In this document: positions 52,883 to 60,833 of the stretch, piece after piece | How positions within the stretch are numbered: the stretch's first letter is position 1 | How the letters are laid out: each line of letters starts with the position of its first letter | NCBI RefSeq assembly: GCF_009729415.1 | Contig: NZ_MPKW01000037.1 | Span: forward strand, 62,001-126,000 | Reading direction: 5' to 3' | Length of the DNA: 64,000 nt | From: Mycolicibacterium sp. CBMA 234 | GTDB taxonomy: Bacteria > Actinomycetota > Actinomycetes > Mycobacteriales > Mycobacteriaceae | Notes under the pieces: model-generated | Databases searched by the model: none | Told to the model about the DNA's origin: nothing | Seen by the model: the letters and a program-made list of their open reading frames with translations, nothing else | Position numbers and translations under genes: made by a program

Positions 52883-53524
52883 TCAGCAAACGACGGCGAG
52901 ATCGCGTTGCCCGACGAACTTTCGTAGCCGTGCCACCGCGACCGTGATGCACAGCACGACCAGCGTGGGACCCGTCGCGACAATGGCGAACTGCGAGACG
53001 TCGACCGGGAAGTTGAAGATCAGATAGAGCGCGAAGACGGGGTAGAGGCCGCACAGCATTCCGAGACCCACACACAACCGCGTGTGTAGTTGGTGCCAGT
53101 CGCGGACATCGTCCGCACTCCAACCACGCTCGGGTAGCGCCGATTCGGCCAGCGCGGGGGCGACGACGCCGGCGACCTTCTTCGAGTTGGGCGTGCCGAG
53201 CAACCCGCTGATGGCGAACGACCAGACGAGCAGCGACATCGGCACCAGCTCAAGGGCCTGAACCACGCGCGGATTCTTGGTGGTGAGCGTAATGGTCAGC
53301 GAGCAGGCCGCCCCGACGAGCACCAGGATGTTCGCGGGCTCGACCTTGCGCTTGCGCACCATGGTCAGCGCGCCCTGCACGCCGGCGGTGATGATCGCCC
53401 CGACCAGCGCCAGGTACGGCTCCACGTCGAAACCCCGCAGCACGTAATAGGCGGCTAGCGGTGGCAGGGTGTTGATCGCGGTGGTCTTGATGTACTCGCG
53501 CAGAGTCTTCGGGGTGTCAGACAT
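52883..53524 (-). CDS. VC0807/DUF3159-like integral membrane protein
   Basis: A 213-aa protein with five to six hydrophobic segments, starting MSDTPKTLREYIKTT. AGGAG is 4 nt before the ATG at 53524. The fold pattern (paired helices, LVWSFAISGLLGTPNSKKV) resembles VC0807-type septation/transport-like membrane proteins of unknown role. It lies between the MarR gene and mbtA on the same strand, 41 bp after the mbtA stop, so it may be expressed with mbtA. Confidence 0.65.
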   Translation of the reverse strand: MSDTPKTLREYIKTTAINTLPPLAAYYVLRGFDVEPYLALVGAIITAGVQGALTMVRKRKVEPANILVLVGAACSLTITLTTKNPRVVQALELVPMSLLVWSFAISGLLGTPNSKKVAGVVAPALAESALPERGWSADDVRDWHQLHTRLCVGLGMLCGLYPVFALYLIFNFPVDVSQFAIVATGPTLVVLCITVAVARLRKFVGQRDLAVVC

Positions 53525-53565
53525 CGGGCTCCTGTCGGGGGAATTCTCGGGTGGCACGTTGGGGG

Positions 53566-55200
53566 TTAGGTCAAGGTCGCGATGATGGCCTTCTTGTCGA
53601 CCTTGCCGACCGCGGTCAGCGGCAGTGACGACTGCGCGACGAGGCTGTCCGGCCGGCTGTGCGCGGCGACGCCGCGGGCGTCAAGATGGCTGTGCACGTC
53701 GCTCAGAGTGAGCGCGCCGCCGTCGAAAACGACTACTGCACAAATCTTTTCGCCCAAGTACGGGTCGGGGAGCGGCACCGCGGCGGCGGCGCGGATCGAG
53801 GGGTGGGTGAGCAGATGCTCTTCCAGGTCGAGCGCCGAAATGGTCTCCCCGCCGCGGTGAATCACGTCTTTGATGCGGCCGGTGACTTCCAGGTAGCCAT
53901 CGGGGCGACGTCGTACTCGGTCCCCGGTGCGGTAGAAGCCATCCGGACTGAAGGAACGCTCGTTGTCCGACGGGGCCCGGTAGTAGCCGCCCAGGGTGTA
54001 CGGGCCGCGTACCAGGAGTTCGCCTTCGCCGCCGGGCGGGACGTCGGCGCCGTCGTCGTCAACGACGCGGAGTTCATCGGCGGGACATAAGGGTGCGCCT
54101 TGGGTGTGGTCCAGTAGTTCTGCGGCGTCGCCGGGGCGGGTGTAGTTGATCAGGCCCTCGGCCATGCCGAAGACCTGTTGCAGCCCGGGCGTCAGGGCGG
54201 CGCGGACGGCGGCCGCGTCCGGCGCGGTGAGCTTGGCGCCGCCGACCTGCAGCAGCCGTAAGGTGCTGGGGCGCTGCGGTTCCCAGTCGCAGGCCTGGGT
54301 CCACAGGGTGGCCAGCGCGGGCACCAGGGCGCAGACGGTGACGCGATGCTGGGCGATGGTGGCGAACGCGGATTCGGGGCTGGGGTCGGTGGTGAAGACC
54401 GTGGTTGCGCCGACCGACATCGCGCCGAGCAGGCCGGGGCACGCCAGCGGGAAGTTGTGCGCAGCGGGCAGTACCGCCAAATACACGTCTTCGCTGGTCA
54501 TTTCGCACAGCTGGGCGCTAGCGGTCGCGTTGTAGTAGTAGTCGTCGTGGGTGCGGGGGATGAGTTTCGGCGCGCCGGTGGTGCCGCCCGATACCAGGAG
54601 CAGGGCAGGGTCGGTGGTGTTGAGCTGGGGCGGAGCTGTCGGCGGATGGCCGGAAAGGGAAGTCCAGCTGGTGAATTCACCGGCATCACCGTCGACGATC
54701 ACGTGGTGCAGTCCGGGGTGTTCGGCGACGAGGTCTCGCGCCAGGTCGCGGTAGTCGAAACCGCCGAAATGATCGGCGATGACCAGAGCGACCGCGCCGC
54801 TGACCGTCGCGAAGTGGCTGAGTTCGGCGCGGCGATGCGCGGGCAGACACATCACGGGCACCGCGCCGGCGCGCAGCAGGCCGAACAAGGCGACGGCAAA
54901 GCGGGTGATGTTGGGCAATTGCAGCAGGATGCGGTCTCCGGCGCAGATGCCCAGCGCGGCAAATCCGGCGGCGGCTTCAGAGGCCAGCTGATCCAGTTCA
55001 GCAAACGTATGTGACGCGGTTGGGTCGATGACGGCGACCCGGTTGGGCCAATGTTGTGCCGCATCTGTCAGCAAGCTGTCCAGGGATTTACCCGACCAGT
55101 AGCCCGCCGTGCGGTAGTGGTCGGCTCGACCGTCCGGAAATGGAACGAAGCCAGTCAGCAAATGCTGTTCGGCCTCGGTGGGGGCAGTGGTGCGCGTCAC
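53566..55200 (-). CDS. mbtA: Salicyl-AMP ligase / salicyl-S-ArCP synthetase
   Basis: A 544-aa stand-alone adenylation enzyme that activates salicylate and loads it on the aryl carrier domain of MbtB. Core motifs: LLLVSGGTTGAPKLIPRTHDDY (A3), FGMAEGLINYTR (A5), YRTGDRVRRRPDGYLEVTGRIKD (A7-A8) and the catalytic Lys in AVGKVDKKAI. GTG start at 55200. Divergent from mbtB across two IdeR-like boxes. Confidence 0.96.
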   Translation of the reverse strand: MTRTTAPTEAEQHLLTGFVPFPDGRADHYRTAGYWSGKSLDSLLTDAAQHWPNRVAVIDPTASHTFAELDQLASEAAAGFAALGICAGDRILLQLPNITRFAVALFGLLRAGAVPVMCLPAHRRAELSHFATVSGAVALVIADHFGGFDYRDLARDLVAEHPGLHHVIVDGDAGEFTSWTSLSGHPPTAPPQLNTTDPALLLVSGGTTGAPKLIPRTHDDYYYNATASAQLCEMTSEDVYLAVLPAAHNFPLACPGLLGAMSVGATTVFTTDPSPESAFATIAQHRVTVCALVPALATLWTQACDWEPQRPSTLRLLQVGGAKLTAPDAAAVRAALTPGLQQVFGMAEGLINYTRPGDAAELLDHTQGAPLCPADELRVVDDDGADVPPGGEGELLVRGPYTLGGYYRAPSDNERSFSPDGFYRTGDRVRRRPDGYLEVTGRIKDVIHRGGETISALDLEEHLLTHPSIRAAAAVPLPDPYLGEKICAVVVFDGGALTLSDVHSHLDARGVAAHSRPDSLVAQSSLPLTAVGKVDKKAIIATLT

Positions 55201-55238
55201 GACGAGGTCCCTCGGGTAGGCATGGTGATAACGGCAAT

Positions 55239-55257
55239 ATAGGGTAGCCTAATCAAA
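55239..55257. promoter_or_regulatory. IdeR-type iron box 1 between mbtA and mbtB
   Basis: atagggtagcctaatcaaa agrees with the IdeR 19-mer at 14 of 19 positions, including the AGG/GCCTAA core. Sits between the divergent starts at 55200 and 55296. Confidence 0.7.
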
Positions 55258-55258
55258 A

Positions 55259-55277
55259 TTAGGGCAGCCTGTCTTTA
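55259..55277. promoter_or_regulatory. IdeR-type iron box 2 between mbtA and mbtB
   Basis: ttagggcagcctgtcttta agrees at about 12 of 19 positions. It starts exactly 20 bp after box 1, so two dimers could bind side by side on the same face region. Weaker than box 1. Confidence 0.45.
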
Positions 55278-55295
55278 GGAAATCTGGAGGATGTT

Positions 55296-58200
55296 GTGGG
55301 CGTCGTCGCAGTGAATTCGCAGGCCATCCGAGAGGAGGTCGCCGAACTGCTCGGTGCCCATGCAGACACCGTTGACCCTGGTGCCGACCTGATTGGCCAA
55401 GGGTTGGATTCGATTCGGATGATGTCGCTGGCGGGACGCTGGCGTAAGCAGGGCATCGACATCGACTTCGCGGCCCTGGCCGCCGAACCCACGATCTCCG
55501 CGTGGTCCGAACTGCTGTCCGCCGCCGGTGGCCTACAACGTGCGGAAGCTACTGCACCGCAGGCGGATTCGAATCATGATCAGCCGTTCGGGCTGGCTCC
55601 GATGCAGCACGCCATGTGGATCGGCCGCGAAGACGACCAGCAACTTGGTGGCGTTGCCGGACACCTCTACGTCGAATTCGACGGGCATGGGGTGGATGCG
55701 GCGCGGTTGACCGCTGCCGCAACAGCTTTAGCGGCAAGGCATCCCATGCTGCGGGTCCGGTTTCTCGCTGACGGCACGCAGTGCATCGGTGCGCTCGACG
55801 GCGATTTTCCCGTGACCGTGACTGACCTGCGGGACATGCCTGTCGACCAGATCGCCGAGCACCTGGCCACCACCCAACGACGCAAGGCCCATCAGCAATT
55901 GAGCGGCGAGGTCTTCGAACTGAGCCTGTCGCTGCTCCCTGACGGTGCGACCCGGTTGCATGTGGACCTGGATATGCAGGCCGCCGACGCCATGAGCTAC
56001 CGCACCCTGATGGCCGACCTCGCGGCCCTGTACCGCGGCGTCGAATTGGCGCCGCTGGCTTACACGTACCGCGAATATCGCATGGCGACAATGCAATCAA
56101 CGCAGCAACCCAATCCGAAGGCCGACGCGGACAGGCAGTGGTGGGCCGAGCGGCTCCCCAACCTGCCCGACCCGCCCCGGCTGCCGCTCGTGCCGACCGC
56201 CGAGCAGGACGATCCGCGGCACACCACCCGGCGCTGGCACTGGCTGGCCCCCGACGTCCGCGACGCGCTGTACGCGGCGGCACGGCGGCGCAGTATCACC
56301 CCGGCCATGGCTCTTGCGGCGTCGTTCTCGGATGCCCTGGCCTGCTGGTCATCCGGACAGCGTTTCCTGCTCAACGTGCCGCTGTTCGGGCGCGACCAAC
56401 GGCACGTCGACGTTGACCGCCTCGTGGGCGACTTCACGTCGTCGCTGCTGCTCGACGTCGACCTGACCACCGCGTCCACCGCGACGGCGCGCTGCAGCGT
56501 ATTGCAGGACGCATTCCGCAGTGCCGCAGCGCATTCCGAATACTCCGGGCTCGAAGTGCTCCGCGACCTGAGCCGGCACCGGGGCACCCAGGTGCTGGCG
56601 CCGGTGGTGTTCACCAGCGCACTCGGCCTCGGCGAACTGTTCGGCGCAGCGGTGATCGAGACGTTCGGCACCCCGGGATGGATCAATTCGCAAGGGCCGC
56701 AGGTGATGCTGGACGCTCAGGTGACCGAGTTCAACGGTGGGGTACTGGTGAACTGGGATGTGCGTGAAGATGCGTTCCCAGCCGGGGTCATCGACGCCAT
56801 GTTCGCCCGGCACATCGCTGAGTTGGAGCGGCTGTCCGGTGACGACGCGGAGTGGGACGCGCGCACCCGGGAGCCGCTATCCGCGGCGCAGCGTGCGGTG
56901 CGCGACGCGGTGAACAGCGGTACCGCGGCGCCGAGTGGCGCTGCCCTGCATGCCGGCTTCTTCGCCTCGGCCGCCGCGCGCCCGACGGCCACGGCACTCA
57001 TCGACGAGGTTCGGCAGTGGACCTACGCCGAACTGGTCGAAGAGGTTTCGGCGGTGGCGTCGGCATTGCGGGTCGCCGGTATCACGCCGGGAGACACCGT
57101 CGCCGTGCTCGGACCCAAGGGCGCCGAGCAGATCATTGCGCTGCTGGCCATCCTGGCTGCCGGTGGCGTCTACTTGCCCATCGGGGTAGATCAACCCGCC
57201 GACCGCACCGAGAAGATCCTGGCCACCGGTGGGGTGCGGATGGCGTTGTATTGCGGTGATCTCGCGCCGACGTGGAGGCCGTCGTTGACGATTGCCGAGG
57301 CGCTGCGCATCGGGCGTCGGGTGGAAGGCCCGTTCACCCCGGCCGACACTGATCCGCAGGATCTTGCCTACGTGCTGTTCACCTCCGGCTCCACCGGCGA
57401 GCCCAAGGGCGTCGAAGTCACCCACGACGCGGCGATGAACACCGCGGAATTCCTATACGGGCACTTCAACATTGGGCCGGCCGACCGATGCCTGGCGCTG
57501 GCCACCCTGGAATGCGACTTGTCGGTGCTCGACATGTTCGCGACCCTCGCGACCGGCGGCAGCATCGTCGTCGTCGACGAACCGTACCGGCGCGACCCGG
57601 ACCACTGGGCCGCACTCATCGCCGAACATGGCGTGACGGTGCTGAACTTCCTGCCGGGCTGGCTGGAGATGCTCGTTGAGGTCGGCGCGGGACGCCTGGA
57701 CACGGTGCGGGTAGTGCTGACCGGTGGCGACTGGGTCCGGACCGCCATGGTCCGGCACCTGCAGGCTCAGGCACCTGACGTCCGGGTGGCCGGCCTCGGT
57801 GGGGCCACCGAAACAGCCATCCACGCAACCATTTTCGAAGCCGGAGAGCTACCGGATACCTGGTCAGCGGTGCCGTACGGGGTGCCATTCACCAACAACG
57901 CCTGCCGCGTGGTCAATGAATCCGGCCGGGACTGCCCCGACTGGGTGGCCGGCGAATTATGGTTCGCTGGACGGGGTATCGCCGCGGGTTATCGTGGCCG
58001 CCCGGACCTCACCGTTGACCGCTTCGTGCGCTACGCGGGCCGGACCTGGTACCGCTCAGGCGATTTGGCCCGGTATCGGCCCGACGGAAATCTGGAGTTC
58101 GTCGGGCGTGCCGACCATCGGGTGAAGATCAGCGGCTACCGGATCGAACTCGGTGACGTCGAAGCCGCGCTGCAGCGCGTGCCTGGGGTGCGCGCGGCGG

Positions 58201-58784
58201 TGGCAGGCGTCGTCTTCGGCGGTGAACGCGGTAGCGACGTGCTGGCAGCGCTGGTGTCGGTCGACGATTCCGCGCTCACCGCGCACCAGGTCACCGCGGC
58301 GGTGGCCGAACTCGTGCCACCGCACATGATTCCGCGACAGGTGCAGATTGTTTCGGCAATCCCGTTCACTGTCGGGGGCAAGACCGATCGCCGTGCCGCT
58401 GCTGGTCAGTTGGCCGCGCTGGTCACGGCAGCCGACGGCACCGTGCGCGCACTGCCGGAAACCACGCTGGAGCGCGCGTTGGTGGCGATCGTCGCAGAAC
58501 TGCTCAACGTCGATGCAGGCGTCGAGGATGACTTCTTTGAACTCGGCGGCGATTCGGTGCTCGCCACCGCGACCGTCGCACGGATTCGGAAGTGGCTCGA
58601 CACTCCGACCGTCGGGGTACCGGACATCTTCGCCGCGCGCACCGCACGGGCGCTGGCGCAACGCCTCACCGGCCGCGAAAACGGAAGTGGGCGACTCGAT
58701 TTGGTCGCCGAGCTATACCTGGAGATTGCTGAGATGAACCACGACGACGTGCTGTCCGCCTTGGATCCGGTGGCTGCCTCGTGA
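55296..58784 (+). CDS. mbtB: Mycobactin NRPS MbtB (ArCP-Cy-A-PCP)
   Basis: A 1162-aa synthetase that joins salicylate to Ser/Thr and cyclises it to the oxazoline. Domains: aryl carrier (1-75, Ser in GQGLDS at 39), cyclisation domain with DxxxxDxxS (DMQAADAMS near 226), adenylation (about 540-1010; A3 FTSGSTGEPKG near 695), PCP (Ser in LGGDSV near 1086). M. tuberculosis MbtB (1414 aa) also has a C-terminal thioesterase; here that part is a separate gene overlapping the end by 4 bp. GTG start after GGAGG. Confidence 0.95.
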   Translation: MGVVAVNSQAIREEVAELLGAHADTVDPGADLIGQGLDSIRMMSLAGRWRKQGIDIDFAALAAEPTISAWSELLSAAGGLQRAEATAPQADSNHDQPFGLAPMQHAMWIGREDDQQLGGVAGHLYVEFDGHGVDAARLTAAATALAARHPMLRVRFLADGTQCIGALDGDFPVTVTDLRDMPVDQIAEHLATTQRRKAHQQLSGEVFELSLSLLPDGATRLHVDLDMQAADAMSYRTLMADLAALYRGVELAPLAYTYREYRMATMQSTQQPNPKADADRQWWAERLPNLPDPPRLPLVPTAEQDDPRHTTRRWHWLAPDVRDALYAAARRRSITPAMALAASFSDALACWSSGQRFLLNVPLFGRDQRHVDVDRLVGDFTSSLLLDVDLTTASTATARCSVLQDAFRSAAAHSEYSGLEVLRDLSRHRGTQVLAPVVFTSALGLGELFGAAVIETFGTPGWINSQGPQVMLDAQVTEFNGGVLVNWDVREDAFPAGVIDAMFARHIAELERLSGDDAEWDARTREPLSAAQRAVRDAVNSGTAAPSGAALHAGFFASAAARPTATALIDEVRQWTYAELVEEVSAVASALRVAGITPGDTVAVLGPKGAEQIIALLAILAAGGVYLPIGVDQPADRTEKILATGGVRMALYCGDLAPTWRPSLTIAEALRIGRRVEGPFTPADTDPQDLAYVLFTSGSTGEPKGVEVTHDAAMNTAEFLYGHFNIGPADRCLALATLECDLSVLDMFATLATGGSIVVVDEPYRRDPDHWAALIAEHGVTVLNFLPGWLEMLVEVGAGRLDTVRVVLTGGDWVRTAMVRHLQAQAPDVRVAGLGGATETAIHATIFEAGELPDTWSAVPYGVPFTNNACRVVNESGRDCPDWVAGELWFAGRGIAAGYRGRPDLTVDRFVRYAGRTWYRSGDLARYRPDGNLEFVGRADHRVKISGYRIELGDVEAALQRVPGVRAAVAGVVFGGERGSDVLAALVSVDDSALTAHQVTAAVAELVPPHMIPRQVQIVSAIPFTVGGKTDRRAAAGQLAALVTAADGTVRALPETTLERALVAIVAELLNVDAGVEDDFFELGGDSVLATATVARIRKWLDTPTVGVPDIFAARTARALAQRLTGRENGSGRLDLVAELYLEIAEMNHDDVLSALDPVAAS

Positions 58785-59515
58785 CCGCAGTGAATGTGAG
58801 TGTCGCACCCTGGATCAAGCACTACCCGGGCTCCGGCGAAACCGGCGCGGTTGTGGTGTTCCCGCACGCCGGCGGCGCTGCGGTGGCCTACCGGGACCTG
58901 GCAACGGCGTTGGCGGGCAAGGGCATCGACACCTACGTCGTGCAGTATCCGCGCCGCGCCGACCGATTGGCACATCCCGCGCATCCGACAGTCGAGCAGC
59001 TGGCCGCCGACCTTTTCGCCGCTGGTAACTGGTCGAGCGCCGGTCCGCTGCGCCTCGTCGGGCATTGCATGGGTGCGGTGGTGGCATTCGAGTTCGCGCG
59101 GGTGGCGGAGCAGCGCGGAGCCACCGTGCACGGTGTGTGGGCATCGGCCGGCCAGGCGCCATGTGACGTGGTGGCGGCCCCGCGGCTGCCAACCGGCCCT
59201 CGCGAAATACTGGCCGAGATGGTCGATCTCGGCGGCACCGATCCTCGGCTGCTGGCTGACGAGGATTTTGTGGAACTGCTGCTGATGGCGGTCGGCGCGG
59301 ATTACGAAGCGCTGAACCGATACGTGGGCGGCGGTCGCATCGCTGTCGACATCCATGCGCTCGGTGGCCTTAGTGATCACCGTATCGACCGGGACATGCT
59401 GCGCCGCTGGGAGAATCACACCTCGGGCACCTTCACTTTGACCGAGTTCGACGGTGGTCACTTCTACCTGAACGACCATCTTGATGCCGTCGCGGACGTG
59501 ATCAGTGCGGGCTGA
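58781..59515 (+). CDS. mbtT: Mycobactin type II thioesterase
   Basis: A 244-aa alpha/beta-hydrolase thioesterase: FPHAGGAAVAYRDLA, nucleophile elbow GHCMGAVVA, and C-terminal His in FDGGHFYLNDH. The elbow has Cys where most type II thioesterases have Ser (GHSMG). It would clear misprimed carriers or take part in release. GTG start overlaps the mbtB stop (GTGA). Corresponds to the thioesterase domain fused in M. tuberculosis MbtB; the name mbtT is from other mycobacteria. Confidence 0.85.
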   Translation: MTAVNVSVAPWIKHYPGSGETGAVVVFPHAGGAAVAYRDLATALAGKGIDTYVVQYPRRADRLAHPAHPTVEQLAADLFAAGNWSSAGPLRLVGHCMGAVVAFEFARVAEQRGATVHGVWASAGQAPCDVVAAPRLPTGPREILAEMVDLGGTDPRLLADEDFVELLLMAVGADYEALNRYVGGGRIAVDIHALGGLSDHRIDRDMLRRWENHTSGTFTLTEFDGGHFYLNDHLDAVADVISAG

Positions 59516-60833
59516 CTCACAGAGCTTTGACGATCCGGTGGTCATCGTCGGGATGGCGGTCGAAACACCCGGTGACGTCGACACCGCCGAAAGTTATTGG
59601 CAGTTGCTGTCTTCCGGGCGGGAGGCGCTGAGTGCATTTCCGGCGGATCGCGATTGGTCCGTGCGGAAGCTCCTCGCCGGCTCCCGCCGCGAAGGCTTCA
59701 AACGCATCCACAACCGCGGCGGCTTCCTGTCCGGTGCGGCACTATTCGATCCCTCCTTCTTCGGTATCTCACCGCGTGAAGCGGTGGCGATGGACCCGCA
59801 GCAACGGGTGGCGTTGCGGGTTACCTGGCGGGCCCTTGAGAACGCCGGTATCAACCCGGACGATCTGGCCGGGCACGACGTCGGCTGCTACGTCGGGGCC
59901 TCAGGTACTGGATACGGCCCGGATTTGGCGGAATACTCCGATCTGAGTGGGCATCTGATCACCGGTACGTCACTCGGGGTGATCTCGGGACGCATCGGCT
60001 ACCTGCTTGGCCTCGATGGTCCCGCGCTCACCATCGACACGTCGTGTTCGTCGGCGCTGACCGCGTTCCACACTGCGGTGCAGGCACTGCGGATGGGCGA
60101 TTGCAGCATGGCGCTGGCCGGTGGGGTCTGCGTCATGGGTTCGCCCGGATACTTCGTGGAATTCGCCAAGCAACACGCGCTGTCGGACGACGGGCACTGC
60201 CGGCCCTACAGCGCGCAGGCCAGCGGCACGGTGTGGGCTGAGGGCGCCGGGATGTTCGTGTTGGAACGAAAGTCGTTGGCGCTGCGCAATGGACACCGCG
60301 TGCTCGCCGAGGTGCGGGCGAGCTGCCTCAACCAGGACGGGCGCAGCACCGGGCTGACCGCGCCGAGCGGTCCGGCTCAGGCGCGGCTGTTCCGCCGCGC
60401 GCTCGACATCTCTGGGGCCCGACCCGAGCAGATCGGGATGATCGAAGGGCACGGCACCGGAACCAAACTCGGTGACCGGACCGAACTGAACTCGTTGGCC
60501 CAGACCTACGGCGCCACCGCTTCGGGGCAGGGCGCGGTCCTGGGTTCGGTGAAATCCAATGTCGGACACAGCCAGGCCGCAGCCGGCGCGCTCGGGCTGG
60601 CCAAGGTCCTGGTCTCCGCCGAGCATGCCGCCATCCCGGCCAGCCTGCACACGGCGGAAGCCAGCGCTGAAATCGATTGGAGCGCGCAAGGATTGCGGTT
60701 GGCGGCCGATCACACCCCGTGGCCCGCTATCAATGGCGAACGTCTCGCCGCTATTTCGGCATTCGGTATGAGCGGCACTAACGCGCACGTCATCGTCGCC
60801 ATGCCCGACGGGAAAGATGGACTGGCCGCGTGA
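59505..60833 (+). CDS. mbtC: Mycobactin polyketide ketosynthase MbtC
   Basis: A 442-aa stand-alone ketosynthase. Catalytic Cys in TIDTSCSSAL (about 182) and the two His in EGHGTGT and KSNVGHSQAAAG are all present. It condenses the malonyl unit with the growing chain, acting with MbtD. Length matches M. tuberculosis MbtC (444 aa). GTG start overlaps the mbtT end by 11 bp; the stop touches the mbtD start. Confidence 0.95.
   Translation: MRADSQSFDDPVVIVGMAVETPGDVDTAESYWQLLSSGREALSAFPADRDWSVRKLLAGSRREGFKRIHNRGGFLSGAALFDPSFFGISPREAVAMDPQQRVALRVTWRALENAGINPDDLAGHDVGCYVGASGTGYGPDLAEYSDLSGHLITGTSLGVISGRIGYLLGLDGPALTIDTSCSSALTAFHTAVQALRMGDCSMALAGGVCVMGSPGYFVEFAKQHALSDDGHCRPYSAQASGTVWAEGAGMFVLERKSLALRNGHRVLAEVRASCLNQDGRSTGLTAPSGPAQARLFRRALDISGARPEQIGMIEGHGTGTKLGDRTELNSLAQTYGATASGQGAVLGSVKSNVGHSQAAAGALGLAKVLVSAEHAAIPASLHTAEASAEIDWSAQGLRLAADHTPWPAINGERLAAISAFGMSGTNAHVIVAMPDGKDGLAA

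Noticed and set aside
55528..58737. Several short plus-strand ORFs inside mbtB
   Set aside because: All are out-of-frame shadows of a single continuous NRPS gene.
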